DNA of 64,000 bases from Amycolatopsis xylanica (GTDB lineage Bacteria; Actinomycetota; Actinomycetes; Mycobacteriales; Pseudonocardiaceae). Every line of letters starts with the position of its first letter. Within the stretch, counting starts at the first letter, position 1. The notes under the pieces were generated by a model, which was not told the DNA's origin, did no database searches, and was given only the letters and a program-made list of their open reading frames with translations. The position numbers were made by a program, and so were the translations under genes. The DNA is taken from assembly GCF_900107045.1 (NCBI RefSeq), contig NZ_FNON01000001.1, forward strand, positions 558,001-622,000, written 5' to 3'. Shown piece by piece: positions 49,085 through 58,132 of the stretch.

Positions 49085-50749
49085 TCAGCCGCGCAGGCGG
49101 CGTTGCGCCTGGTGGAGATTCGACGGCGAGATCGCCGTCGTCCCGTAGCTTTCCAGGCGTGCGTTCAGCTCGCCGCTGAAATCGGGTTTGTCGATCTGCC
49201 CGAAGTCGCGGACTGCCGAGATCCCCACGGTAGCGCTGCACGGTGCCACGTCGTCGATTTTCACGCAACCGGCCCGTTCATTGGTGACCGTGATGTTCCA
49301 GTGAGCGAAACGCGCGCCGTACAGCGGGCCCGCGTCCGCGCTGCCGCCGTGCGCGCCGTCGTTCAAGATCGTGATTTCGGTGCGCACATTGGCGAACGGC
49401 AGTCCGCGGTGGGTGTCGAAGGTGCCCGCCTCCATGACGCCGCGCGACCAGACGTTGCCGGACGACAGGCCCTCCACATTGATCCCGTGGTGGGTGGACC
49501 CCGCCGTGGTCTCGGTGAACTTGGCGATGCCGAAGTCCTCGACGAGGTTGTCATGCGACTGCTCGCGGCATGCGTAAGAATGGTGCTGACCACGCCCGGA
49601 CACCCGCGTCCGCGACAGCGTGACGCCCTTCGACGACACGAGCAGGAAGCCGTTGTCACTGTCCACAACCGACACGTTGTCCGCCCAGCAGTCCCACGCG
49701 CACTGGAAGACCAGCCCGTTGTAGCCCTTGTCCTTGAGATGCCGCGGCCGCACGGTCTTGACCATCTGGATGGTCAGGTCCTCGACGCCGGACCCGCTCA
49801 CCGGCGTGACCATGGTGGTCAGCCGCGGCATCCACTCAGGGCGCGCGTCGAGCGGCAGTGGCTGGCTCAACCGGATCTGCTTGCCTCGCACCGCTTCGAT
49901 GCGTACCGGCCACTGGAACGGCCGGTAGGACAGCAGCTTGTCCTTGTCGGACCACTTGTAGGTGGCCGTGCCGGGCAGGTCGCCCGCCATGTGCCGCAGC
50001 AGGCTGTAGTCGGCGGTGTCGTCGAGTTGCAGCATTACCCGGCGCCCGGCGCAGAGCCCGCGCGCGTCGTCGACGGTCAGGGTGAACGCGCCACGGGTCG
50101 CCGGCGCGGTGAGCTGGGCGATCGGCTTCGACGCGTCGCCTTCGTTGCCGGTCCAGCCTTCGAGCGGCCAGTCGCGGGCCTGGATGGCCGTGACGAGGTC
50201 GCGGTAGCGGTCGCGATGGCAGACCCAGACCAGGCCGCCCGACCAGCTCCACGCCGAGTTGTCGCCGCCGCCGTAGCGGCTGCGGTTGATGCCGATGATC
50301 TCTTCGAGCGACTTGGTGGCGAACAACGTGGTCCGCTCGCGGCCGGCGCCGCGCAGCACGACGTTGTCGTAGCCGATGCGCACGACGTCGTCGATGCGAT
50401 AGGTGCCCGGTGGCAGGTACACCGCGCCGCCGCCGCGCTTGCCGACCTGCTCGATCGCGCGGTTGATGGCGGGCGCCGCGTCGGCCGAGCCGTCCGGTTT
50501 CGCGCCGTACGCCAGTACGTTCGCGTGGACCGGCAGGTGCGGGAGCCGTTGCCCTGTCCGGTATCCGGCGTAGGCGACGTTCGGGATCTGGGGATGGCGA
50601 TACGGGTCGCGGACGAATTCCCGCCAAAGGTCGGAGCTTTCTGCCTGGACCGCCGCGGACGCTGTCCCGGTCACCGAGTGAGTCGCCGCCAATGCGGCCA
50701 TGCTCGCGCCGCCCATCAGGAACTTTCGCCGCTGTATCTCCACGCGCAC
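49085..50749 (-). CDS. Tat-exported right-handed beta-helix (pectate-lyase-superfamily) protein
   Basis: A protein of about 554 aa. The N-terminus holds a twin-Arg signal (QRRKFLMGGASMAALAA). A beta-helix domain begins with the superfamily pattern VLAYGAKPDGSADAAPAINRAIEQVGKRGGGAVYLPPGTYRIDDVV and continues with repeated coils (VEDLTIQMVKTV, NVSVVDSDNGFLLVSS). Start GTG 50749 or 50743 gives VRVEIQRRKF; the longer frame upstream is not used. No catalytic Lys/Arg triad of pectate lyases is certain, so the substrate is open. Upstream, divergent spacing to the CapK-like gene is only 56 bp on the same strand. Confidence 0.8.
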   Translation of the reverse strand: MRVEIQRRKFLMGGASMAALAATHSVTGTASAAVQAESSDLWREFVRDPYRHPQIPNVAYAGYRTGQRLPHLPVHANVLAYGAKPDGSADAAPAINRAIEQVGKRGGGAVYLPPGTYRIDDVVRIGYDNVVLRGAGRERTTLFATKSLEEIIGINRSRYGGGDNSAWSWSGGLVWVCHRDRYRDLVTAIQARDWPLEGWTGNEGDASKPIAQLTAPATRGAFTLTVDDARGLCAGRRVMLQLDDTADYSLLRHMAGDLPGTATYKWSDKDKLLSYRPFQWPVRIEAVRGKQIRLSQPLPLDARPEWMPRLTTMVTPVSGSGVEDLTIQMVKTVRPRHLKDKGYNGLVFQCAWDCWADNVSVVDSDNGFLLVSSKGVTLSRTRVSGRGQHHSYACREQSHDNLVEDFGIAKFTETTAGSTHHGINVEGLSSGNVWSRGVMEAGTFDTHRGLPFANVRTEITILNDGAHGGSADAGPLYGARFAHWNITVTNERAGCVKIDDVAPCSATVGISAVRDFGQIDKPDFSGELNARLESYGTTAISPSNLHQAQRRLRG

Positions 50750-50805
50750 ACGGTAAGTCCGGCATACATCGGATGTAAATGGCGCGCTGAGCGGGAACAG
50801 TTCCT

Positions 50806-52158
50806 TCAGGAGATGAGGTATCCGCTGGTCTCGGTCGCCGGTGGGAAGTCGAGGTATTGGACGACCGGGTTGCGCTTGCCCGATTCGGTGAGCACGAAGC
50901 GCCCGTACGAGCCCAAGCGGAGCCGGAAACCGCGCCGTGGCGCGAACACCTCCACCAACCGGGAGTTGAGCACGCGCATGACTTCGTCCGTCTGCGACGA
51001 GGCGGCGGGCACGATCAGCTCGACCATGCCTGGTGTCTCTTGGATGATCTGGAAGTCGGGCAGGCCCGCCGCCGCCAGCGCGCCCATCAACGCGAACGGT
51101 GAATAGAGTTCTCGATCCGCGCCGACCAGACTGGTCCTGGTCCGCCCGACCAGGTTCGCGATCGCGGTACCGGGCAGTCCGCAGCCACACACGATCGGCT
51201 CGGTCGCCCGGTCCCCGGTCAGATAGCGAATGATCGGCATCGGTGTTGACAGCAAGTTGGTGAGCACGATGTCGCCGATCCCCGTGCCGCCGTCCGGCAC
51301 GATCTCGGGGAACACCAGGTCATCCTGGAAATGCAGGTTGCGCCGGTCGCACTCCCACGCGGAGTACCCGGTCTCCGAAGTCGCGTACAGCATGGTCACC
51401 GCACAGCCGAACGTCTTCTCGACGAGAGCGCGCCCACTGTCCGGCATGTGCTCGTAGGTCGCGATGATCGCCTTCGGGCGCAAGCTGATCCCGCGCTCCG
51501 CGCAGTACCGTGCGAGCGTGACGATGCGGCTGGAGGTGCCGCTGATCTTTTCGACCGGGAACAGGCCGACCGTCGCCTCGTAGGCCTGGGCGACCTCGAT
51601 CTCGCCGGGATCGAAACCACGCAGGTTACAGCGCACGGTGGCCCGTGGCAGCGCCTCAGGCTCGAACAGTGGGGTCGGCCCGGAGTATTGCAGGCCGACG
51701 TTGAGGGTGATGCCGCCTTCGGCGACCCCGAGATGACGGTTGATCCGCTCGTGGATCGCGGCGTTCATGATTCCGCCGGTCTCGACGGTGGCCAGCGTCC
51801 GGAGCGGCTGGCCGGTGCTGCCGCTGGTCTCGTTGATGAAGTACGTGCCCTGTTCCATCCGGCCGTTCGATCTCCTGCTGATGAAATCCGGGAAACCGGC
51901 GCGCAGATCGGCTTTGCGTACCATCGGGAAATCAGTGAGAGAGCGGCCGACAGGGATATCACGGCCACGATAGAAGGGAACCCGCTCCACCGCGTGGGCC
52001 AACAGCCGATCGAGCCGTTCGGCGCCCGCCGCGAGATCGAATTCGACCAGCTGCTCGATCTTCTCGCGCTTGCGAGCCACCCGCGCCGTCGCCGTCGCAC
52101 GAGCGAGTGCCGAACTGGCACGTGCGAAAGCGCGGGCCGTTTCTCCGGTCAGGTCCAC
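50806..52158 (-). CDS. Phenylacetate-CoA ligase/CapK-like adenylate-forming protein
   Basis: A 450-aa protein. YFINETSGSTGQPLRTLAT is the AMP-binding P-loop-like motif (SGSTG); then AIIATYEHMP, LYATSETGYSAWECD (T/S-E) and LTNLLSTPMPIIRYLTGDRA (Y-x-T-G-D) follow, matching the CapK/PaaK family. Such proteins activate carboxylic acids as adenylates, and in glycan loci they are assumed to link an acyl or carboxylate group. The start GTG 52158 lies 17 bp after the hldE stop, so it is the last gene of the ADP-heptose operon. Confidence 0.85.
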   Translation of the reverse strand: MDLTGETARAFARASSALARATATARVARKREKIEQLVEFDLAAGAERLDRLLAHAVERVPFYRGRDIPVGRSLTDFPMVRKADLRAGFPDFISRRSNGRMEQGTYFINETSGSTGQPLRTLATVETGGIMNAAIHERINRHLGVAEGGITLNVGLQYSGPTPLFEPEALPRATVRCNLRGFDPGEIEVAQAYEATVGLFPVEKISGTSSRIVTLARYCAERGISLRPKAIIATYEHMPDSGRALVEKTFGCAVTMLYATSETGYSAWECDRRNLHFQDDLVFPEIVPDGGTGIGDIVLTNLLSTPMPIIRYLTGDRATEPIVCGCGLPGTAIANLVGRTRTSLVGADRELYSPFALMGALAAAGLPDFQIIQETPGMVELIVPAASSQTDEVMRVLNSRLVEVFAPRRGFRLRLGSYGRFVLTESGKRNPVVQYLDFPPATETSGYLIS

Positions 52159-52175
52159 GTCGGCTCCAAAATCGA

Positions 52176-53564
52176 TCAGACAACAAGGGGCAGGTCGTGC
52201 TGATGGTCTTCGGGCCCGCGATCCCCTCGCGCGCCGAGCAGATCGATCAGCCGGGTGGTCGAGTAGCCTTCAAGCAGCGGGATCAGCACGATCTCGCCGA
52301 CGACTTCGCGCTCGGGTAGCTCGGTTCCGTGGTAGTCGGCGCCCTTGACCCACACGTCCGGTCGCAGGCGAGCCAGCACTTCGACCGGCGTCGGCTCGTC
52401 GAAGGTCACCACCGCGTCCACGGAGGACAGTTCGAGCAGCAGCCGTGCCCTGTCCCGCGCGGGGATGATCGGCCGGGCCGGGCCCTTCAAACGGCGCACG
52501 GATTCGTCGGAGTTCAGGCAGACGACGAGCGCGTCGCCGAGCGCCCTCGCCCGGCGCAACAAGTCGGTGTGCCCGGGGTGCAGCAGGTCGAAGCACCCAC
52601 CGGTCGCCACCAGCCGTCCACCTGAAGCCCGGATCCGCTCGGCCACCGCGAAGGCCGTGCCCGGCGTGCGCGAGGTGTCACATCGGGACACCGAAGCAGG
52701 ACCACCCGCGAGGACGTACCGTGCCGCGGCGACCACGGCGGCACGGACTGCTTCACGCGGCGACGCCCCTGCCAGCAGTGCCGAGGCGGCCGAGGCGGCG
52801 AACCGGTCTCCGGCGCCGCAGCTGTCGGCGTCGATCGCGGCCGATCGGTAGGCCCGTGGCACGGGTGTCGCCGATGTGCTCATGCCGTCGGCCAGTACGG
52901 CTCCGTCGCGCCCGGTCGTCACGGTGACGCCGCCGGCGGCCCACTGCTCGCGCAGGCGCCGTGCGAGCACGGCCGGGTTCCGGTGGCCTGGTGCGAAAAG
53001 CCGTGCTTCGGCGAGATTCGGCGTGACCAGCAGCGCACCGGGAACCGGCGCCGACCCTTTCGGATGCGGATCCCAGACCACCGGCGTCCCAGGTGCGAGT
53101 TCGGTGAGCAGGCGGCGGAGTTCCGGATGTCCGGTGACCCCACGCCCGTAGTCGGCGACCAAGATCGTGCCCGCCGAACGCAGCGCGGCCGTCACGGCGG
53201 GGTCCAGCCGTGCGGGCGCGGCCGTGCCCGTCCCGGAATCCAAGCGCAGTAACGTCTTGCCGCCGGCCCGCACTCGCAGTTTCGACGAGGTCTCACCACG
53301 GAGTGGCAGCGGTAGCACCTTCACCTCGCGTTCGAGCAGCGCGGTGAGCGTCGTACCGGCCGGGTCGGTACCGAGCGCGGTCACGAGCACGACGTCCGCG
53401 GTCGTGCGCGCGGCGAACATCGCGGCGAGGCCCGCACCACCGGGGCGCCGCCAATGCGTGCCGACGTCGACCACCGGCACCGGCGCGTCCGGGCAGAGCC
53501 GTTCGGTGGCACCTTCGACGTCGATGTCGAGCACCGCGTCGCCGACCACCACCAGCGGCTTCAT
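52176..53564 (-). CDS. hldE: Bifunctional D-beta-D-heptose 7-phosphate kinase / heptose 1-phosphate adenylyltransferase
   Basis: A 462-aa protein. The N-terminal PfkB-type kinase (VVGDAVLDIDVEGATERLCPDAPVPVVDV, then ADYGRGV, and DSCGAGDRFAAS with the anion hole/catalytic Asp near residue 270) is fused to a C-terminal nucleotidyltransferase (GGCFDLLHPGHTDLL, KGPARPIIPARDRARLLLELSSVDAVV, PDVWVKGADYHGTELPE). Together they make ADP-D-glycero-D-manno-heptose from heptose-7-phosphate, with GmhB acting between. It is unusual in a Gram-positive without LPS. ATG 53564 overlaps the gmhA stop. Confidence 0.92.
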   Translation of the reverse strand: MKPLVVVGDAVLDIDVEGATERLCPDAPVPVVDVGTHWRRPGGAGLAAMFAARTTADVVLVTALGTDPAGTTLTALLEREVKVLPLPLRGETSSKLRVRAGGKTLLRLDSGTGTAAPARLDPAVTAALRSAGTILVADYGRGVTGHPELRRLLTELAPGTPVVWDPHPKGSAPVPGALLVTPNLAEARLFAPGHRNPAVLARRLREQWAAGGVTVTTGRDGAVLADGMSTSATPVPRAYRSAAIDADSCGAGDRFAASAASALLAGASPREAVRAAVVAAARYVLAGGPASVSRCDTSRTPGTAFAVAERIRASGGRLVATGGCFDLLHPGHTDLLRRARALGDALVVCLNSDESVRRLKGPARPIIPARDRARLLLELSSVDAVVTFDEPTPVEVLARLRPDVWVKGADYHGTELPEREVVGEIVLIPLLEGYSTTRLIDLLGARGDRGPEDHQHDLPLVV

Positions 53565-54124
53565 TCCGTCACGCCCAGCGCGTCGTCGACTGCCGTGCAC
53601 AGGGCGTGCACCAGCACGAGGTGCACCTCCTGCACGGTCGCGACCGACGAGGCCTCGACCACCACCGCGTCATGACAAACGGACACGAGTGGATTCGGCG
53701 CCGGTCCGGTGAACGCCCACGCGGTCAACCCGCCGTCCAGCGCGGTCTTGGCGGCTGCCACCACGTTCGGGCTGGCGCCGCTGGCGGACAGGGTGAGCAG
53801 CACGTCGCCCGGGCGGCCGTGTGCGCGCACCTGGCGGGCGAAGACCTCGGATTCCCCGTAGTCGTTGACTATGGCGGTGACCGCGGAACTGTCGGCGTGC
53901 AGCGCGATGGCCGACAGGGGCCGCCGCTCACCGCGAAAGCGGCCGATCAGCTCGCCGGTCAGATGCTGTGCCTCGGCGGCACTGCCCCCGTTCCCGCAGA
54001 CAAGAACCTTGCCGCCGCTGTCGAACACGGCCGCGAGCTGGTGCCCCCATCGCCGGATACGTGCCGCGGCGGGGCGGGTGCGTAGCAGCGCACCGCTGAG
54101 CGCGGCGAAATGTTCTTCGATCAC
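53561..54124 (-). CDS. gmhA: Sedoheptulose 7-phosphate isomerase
   Basis: A 187-aa SIS-domain enzyme. GKVLVCGNGGSAAEAQHLTGELIGRF is the sugar-phosphate loop with the His that serves as catalyst in GmhA. LTLSASGASPNVVAAAKTA and VEASSVATVQEVHLVLVHALC complete the family outline. It converts sedoheptulose 7-phosphate to D-glycero-D-manno-heptose 7-phosphate, step one of the ADP-heptose pathway. GTG 54124 overlaps the gmhB stop (GTGA). Confidence 0.92.
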   Translation of the reverse strand: MIEEHFAALSGALLRTRPAAARIRRWGHQLAAVFDSGGKVLVCGNGGSAAEAQHLTGELIGRFRGERRPLSAIALHADSSAVTAIVNDYGESEVFARQVRAHGRPGDVLLTLSASGASPNVVAAAKTALDGGLTAWAFTGPAPNPLVSVCHDAVVVEASSVATVQEVHLVLVHALCTAVDDALGVTE

Positions 54125-54687
54125 CGGCTGCCTCCCGGCGTGGACGCCAGCGCGAGGCGGACAGCGTGGGTCAGGTCGCGTGCGACGGGCACCTGCCCGC
54201 GCGCGCCCGGGACCTCGGGTGGCCGGGCGCCCACGAGGATGCCGCGGGCACCGGCGGCATGCGCGGCCTCGATGTCGCTGCGGGTGTCGCCGATGACCAC
54301 GCACCGGCTTGCCTCCACGCCGAGTTCGCGGGCCGCGGACAAGACCAGGCCAGGCGCGGGTTTACGGCACGTGCAGCCGTCGTCGGGACCGTGCACGCAC
54401 ACTTGCCAGGTACCGAATGGTCCGAGCAACTGCTCGACCCTGGCGTTCACCGCTTCGAGCTGATCCGGTGTGATGAATCCGCGAGCCACTCCGGACTGAT
54501 TGGTCACCACGCCGACCTCGATGCCGGAGCTTCGCAAGAGGTCGAGGGCTTGTTCGGCGCCTGCCACCGGCTGGACGCCGCCAGGATCATTGAGGTAGGC
54601 CACATCCGTGATGAGCGTGTCGTCCCGGTCGAACAGGACCGCCGACGGTGTCCGGCTTCGGCAGGATTCGCTGCTTGGGTCTCGCAT
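54121..54687 (-). CDS. gmhB: D-glycero-D-manno-heptose 1,7-bisphosphate 7-phosphatase
   Basis: A 188-aa HAD phosphatase. Motif I is VLFDRDDTLITD, motif II/III GVVTNQSGVARGF and CTCRKPAPGL (the Cys-rich loop of GmhB that binds Zn), motif IV VVIGDTRSDIEAA. It removes the 7-phosphate of the heptose bisphosphate so that HldE can adenylylate the 1-phosphate. It is the first gene of the gmhB-gmhA-hldE-capK-like operon; the start is ATG 54687. No glycosyltransferase or O-antigen gene lies beside it. Confidence 0.92.
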   Translation of the reverse strand: MRDPSSESCRSRTPSAVLFDRDDTLITDVAYLNDPGGVQPVAGAEQALDLLRSSGIEVGVVTNQSGVARGFITPDQLEAVNARVEQLLGPFGTWQVCVHGPDDGCTCRKPAPGLVLSAARELGVEASRCVVIGDTRSDIEAAHAAGARGILVGARPPEVPGARGQVPVARDLTHAVRLALASTPGGSR

Positions 54688-54827
54688 TGTCCGAACTCCC
54701 CGGGCTTCAGGCGCTTCTCACAGCCGGAAGCTATAGCGGGCGAAGCCATCGTTCGGTGGATGACCTGATTTCGTGCCATGGAGCCGGGATCGGTTACGTC
54801 GATTCATGTCATTGTCCAGGCAAGGCC

Positions 54828-54869
54828 CGTGGGCGTTCCGGGCGGCCAGAACCGCCCGGAACGCCCACG
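54828..54869 (-). terminator. Terminator downstream of the chitinase gene
   Basis: A perfect 18-bp stem (CGTGGGCGTTCCGGGCGG and complement) with a 6-nt loop, placed 5 bp after the chitinase stop on the minus strand. Confidence 0.85.
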
Positions 54870-54874
54870 AGGTC

Positions 54875-57124
54875 TTACTTGAGTCCGCCGTCGACGGCGT
54901 TCATCAGCGTGCCGCCGCTGTCACCGGACATCTCCCAGGCCATCACGCCGAGCAGGCCCTTGCTCTTGAGCCAGGCCGTCTTGGCCGCGATCGACCAGGC
55001 GTCGTCGAACGTCCACCACTGACCGTTGTTGCCGGTGTAGCAGGACGTGGCGACGGCCGCCGTGTCGTGATAGATCGTGCAGCCGGGCACCGACGCGATG
55101 AGGTTCGAGTACCCGCGCGTGCCCGCTTCCTCGGCGAACTGGCCCGGCGCGGCACCCGTGGCGGATTGCCACTCGCCGTTCTTGCCGCCTGCGGCCACGC
55201 CTTGCCAGCCGCGGCCGTAGAAGGCGAGCCCGAGTGTCAGCTTCCGTGGATTGACGCCCTTGTCGGTGTAGGCCTTGATCGCCGCCTCGACGCTGAACTT
55301 GGTGGTGTACGGGTCATCCGCGTCGGCGTACAGGTTGCCCTGGTGACCGGTGCGGTTCGGCTCCCACGAGTTGTCGCTGCCCGCGCCGTGGAAGTCGTAG
55401 CCCTGCACGTTCGCGACGTCGAGGTACTGGAAGATCTTGTCGACCTCCCAGCCGCCGGAGACCTTGCCGGGGTCCGCGGGCGTGAACGCCTGCAGCTGGT
55501 AGCGCTTGCCGGTGGTCGTGCCGTACGCGTCGAGCTGCGTGCGGAACTCGGCGAGCAGCGCGGTCAGGTTCTGCTTGTCGTTGGCGTTCCAGTGGTTGCC
55601 GGGGTGACCGTCAGGGCTGCCCGGCCATTCCCAGTCGATGTCGATGCCGTCGAAGATGCCCGCCGCGGTGCCGGGGCCGCCCGCGCCGCCGTACGGCGCG
55701 ATGTTGCCCTTGATCCAGGTGTCGACGCACGAGGAGACGAACTTCTTGCGCGAGGCGTCGGTGGCCGCGACGTCCGAGAAGTACTTGGAATACGTCCAGC
55801 CGCCGAGCGACACCAGCACCTTGAGGTTCGGGTTGGCCGCCTTGAGCTTCTTGAGCTGGTTGAAGTTGCCGCGCAGCGACTCCCAGCCGGTGTCGCCGAC
55901 CCCGTCGACCGACTGCGCCGCCGACATCGGCCGCGAGTAGTCGGCTTCCGCGTCGCCCGCGCCGTCACCCTGGTTCGGGTCCTGCGGGTTGGCGGTGGTG
56001 CCCTTGGTGACGCCGGACAGGCAGGTCAGGTTGACCGGGTCGATGTTCTGGAACGCGTACAGCAGATGCGTCAGCTTCGACGCCGCACCCGAGGTCTGCA
56101 GGTTCTTGACGAAGAACTGCCTGCCGTAGATGCCCCACTGCACGAAGTAGCCGACCCGCGCGTACCCGCTCACGATGTCCGTTGTGGACGCGGTGAGCGT
56201 GTTGCTCGCCGCGGACGCGTTGTCGTAGGCGTCACGGGCTTTGACGGTGAAAGTGTACGAAGTGGACGGTGCGAGCCCGCTGACCTTCGCGGTCGTCGTC
56301 GTGACGGTGGCGGCCAGCGAGCCGCCACGGTAGACGTCGTAGGCGACGACGCCGGTGTTGTCGGTCGAGGCGTTCCAGGCGAGCGTCACGCTGCCCGAGT
56401 CGGCCGCCGTCGACCGCAGGTTGCCCGGCGCGGTCGGCGGTTGCGTGTCGTCGCCGGGGTTGTTGGTGGTGACCGTGAGCGGCGCGCTCGCCGGTGACGC
56501 GGTTCCCTTGGTGTCCTTGGCTTTCACCGTGAACGTGTACGAGGTGTTCGCGGTGAGGCCGCTGAGCGTGGCGGTGGTGCCGGTGACCGAAGCGGCGACC
56601 GCGGTGCCCTTGTAGACGTCGTAGCCCGCGACGGGCAGCGAGCCGGCCGCCGAGGCGTTCCAGGCCAGGCTGACCGTGGTCGTCGTCTTCACGGTGGCGC
56701 GTAGATTGCCGGGCGCCGACGGCGGCGTGTCGGGTGAGCCGTCGCAGTTGGCGTTGTCCACCCGGCACTGGGTCGGCTGCGCGGCCGAGCTGAGCTGGAA
56801 GGTCGGGCTGTACGGATACGTCGACCGGCCCGGCTGCAGGGTGGCGATGTAGTACGCCGGGGTGAGGGTGACCGAGGTGCCGGACTGGCTGATCGTGCCG
56901 TGCTGGCCCGAGGTCGCGGTGACGCCGGACGGCAGCTGGAAGGTGATCGCCCAGTTGCTGACCGCGGCGGTGCCGCTGTTGGTGACCGTGTATTCGCCGG
57001 TGTTCCCGGTGAGCACCAGCGTGGCTTTGAGGCTGCCGGCGGCCAGTGCGGGTGGACTGAAGGAAGTTGTCGCCAGCAGTAGCGTGGCGAACGCGATGAG
57101 TAAGCGGCGGAGGGTACGTCTCAT
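54875..57124 (-). CDS. Secreted multidomain GH18 chitinase
   Basis: A 749-aa protein. Domains in order are a signal peptide (about 1-29); a CBM2-like cellulose/chitin-binding domain (about 30-120, with NTGEYTVTNSGTAAVSNWAITFQLP); two fibronectin type III domains (about 134-220 and 229-315); and a GH18 catalytic domain (about 321-749) with VLVSLGGWTYSKYFS and FDGIDIDWEWP, whose Glu499 is the catalytic acid. Overall layout and length match Streptomyces-type family 18 chitinases. Three DasR-like boxes lie upstream of the ATG 57124, so it is expected to be under N-acetylglucosamine control. The terminator at 54828-54869 follows. Confidence 0.95.
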   Translation of the reverse strand: MRRTLRRLLIAFATLLLATTSFSPPALAAGSLKATLVLTGNTGEYTVTNSGTAAVSNWAITFQLPSGVTATSGQHGTISQSGTSVTLTPAYYIATLQPGRSTYPYSPTFQLSSAAQPTQCRVDNANCDGSPDTPPSAPGNLRATVKTTTTVSLAWNASAAGSLPVAGYDVYKGTAVAASVTGTTATLSGLTANTSYTFTVKAKDTKGTASPASAPLTVTTNNPGDDTQPPTAPGNLRSTAADSGSVTLAWNASTDNTGVVAYDVYRGGSLAATVTTTTAKVSGLAPSTSYTFTVKARDAYDNASAASNTLTASTTDIVSGYARVGYFVQWGIYGRQFFVKNLQTSGAASKLTHLLYAFQNIDPVNLTCLSGVTKGTTANPQDPNQGDGAGDAEADYSRPMSAAQSVDGVGDTGWESLRGNFNQLKKLKAANPNLKVLVSLGGWTYSKYFSDVAATDASRKKFVSSCVDTWIKGNIAPYGGAGGPGTAAGIFDGIDIDWEWPGSPDGHPGNHWNANDKQNLTALLAEFRTQLDAYGTTTGKRYQLQAFTPADPGKVSGGWEVDKIFQYLDVANVQGYDFHGAGSDNSWEPNRTGHQGNLYADADDPYTTKFSVEAAIKAYTDKGVNPRKLTLGLAFYGRGWQGVAAGGKNGEWQSATGAAPGQFAEEAGTRGYSNLIASVPGCTIYHDTAAVATSCYTGNNGQWWTFDDAWSIAAKTAWLKSKGLLGVMAWEMSGDSGGTLMNAVDGGLK

Positions 57125-57159
57125 GGCTGTTCTCCTAGCGACTAAGGAGGTGCCTGCTG

Positions 57160-57171
57160 TGGTCTAGACCA
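57160..57171. promoter_or_regulatory. DasR-responsive element (dre) 1
   Basis: TGGTCTAGACCA is an exact match to the dre core, extended on both sides to the palindrome GTGGTCTAGACCAC. It is centred about 42 bp upstream of the chitinase ATG. Confidence 0.88.
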
Positions 57172-57199
57172 CAAAAGAAGGTAACCCGCCGATGGGCAA

Positions 57200-57211
57200 A
57201 CGTCTAGACCA
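57200..57211. promoter_or_regulatory. DasR-responsive element (dre) 2
   Basis: ACGTCTAGACCA differs from the dre core at two bases; it lies 40 bp from dre 1 (centre to centre). Confidence 0.7.
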
Positions 57212-57219
57212 CTTAGTAG

Positions 57220-57231
57220 GGGACTAGACCA
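57220..57231. promoter_or_regulatory. DasR-responsive element-like site 3
   Basis: GGGACTAGACCA differs from the dre core at two bases and overlaps the stop codon of the upstream lysR-type gene. It is 20 bp from dre 2. Confidence 0.55.
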
Positions 57232-58123
57232 GCAGCAGCGTCGAGGCCGCGATCCGCAGGCAGTCGAGCGCGACCGGGAGCAGTGGATTGCCGTTGTGCG
57301 GCCGATGCACCGCGAGCACCCGGCGGCTCGCGGTCACCCCGGCCGGCCGCAGCGCGCGGATGCCCTCCCCGGAAACGGCCAGTCCGGGCAGCATCGCGAC
57401 GCCGAGCCCGCGCGCCACGAGGTCGCGCAACACCGTGTAATCGTTGCTGCGGAAGATGATGCGCGGAGTGAACCCGGCCGCGTGCGCCAGCCGCCCGAGC
57501 GAGCGCGCGCCCGCGGTGTCCTCGCGGGTGCACATCCACGGCTCGTCAGCCAGCTCGGCGAGCTCCACTTCGGGACCCTCCGCCGCGTGCGCCGACGGGA
57601 CCGCGATGGTCAGTGGTTCGGCGAGCAGTTCCGTGCGGTGCAACGATATGGGCCATTCGCGCGGGTCGAGGTCGTACTCGAAGACGAGCGCCAGATCGAC
57701 CGCACCGTCGACGACGCCGCCGAGCACCTCGTCCGGCTCACCCTCGTCGAGCTCGACCTCGGCGCCGGGGCAGCGCGCGACGATCTCGGCCAGCGCGGGC
57801 GGCAGCACCCGCGCGCTCGCGGTCGCGAAGCTCGCCAGCCGCAGCGTGCCGTGCTCGCCGAGCGCCATCGCCCGGGCTTCGCTCTCCAGCTTGGCCAGCG
57901 CGCCGAGCACGTCCTGGCTGCGCTCCGCGAGCAGCTGGGCCACCGCGGTCGGCCGGACACTGCGCGCCGAGCGCTCGAACAGCGCCGCGCCGACCGCCCG
58001 TTCCAGCAGCATCATCTGCTGCGAGACGGCCGACGCGGTGTAGCCGAGACCCCGCGCGGCCTCCGCGAACGATCCGGTCCGGACGCATTCGCGCAGTGTG
58101 CGCAGGTGGATCGGGTTGAGCAC
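57224..58123 (-). CDS. LysR-family transcriptional regulator
   Basis: A 299-aa protein. The winged HTH is typical (LRTLRECVRTGSFAEAARGLGYTASAVSQQMMLLERAVGAALFER), followed by the two-lobed effector domain (GTLRLASFATASARVLPPALAEI). GTG 58123 starts 9 bp after the stop of the dehydrogenase gene, so it is probably cotranscribed with the FAD oxidoreductase and dehydrogenase genes and regulates amino-acid catabolism (inference). Its stop lies in the chitinase promoter region, but chitinase control by this protein is not indicated. Confidence 0.9.
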   Translation of the reverse strand: MLNPIHLRTLRECVRTGSFAEAARGLGYTASAVSQQMMLLERAVGAALFERSARSVRPTAVAQLLAERSQDVLGALAKLESEARAMALGEHGTLRLASFATASARVLPPALAEIVARCPGAEVELDEGEPDEVLGGVVDGAVDLALVFEYDLDPREWPISLHRTELLAEPLTIAVPSAHAAEGPEVELAELADEPWMCTREDTAGARSLGRLAHAAGFTPRIIFRSNDYTVLRDLVARGLGVAMLPGLAVSGEGIRALRPAGVTASRRVLAVHRPHNGNPLLPVALDCLRIAASTLLLV

Positions 58124-58132
58124 GCCGTGACA

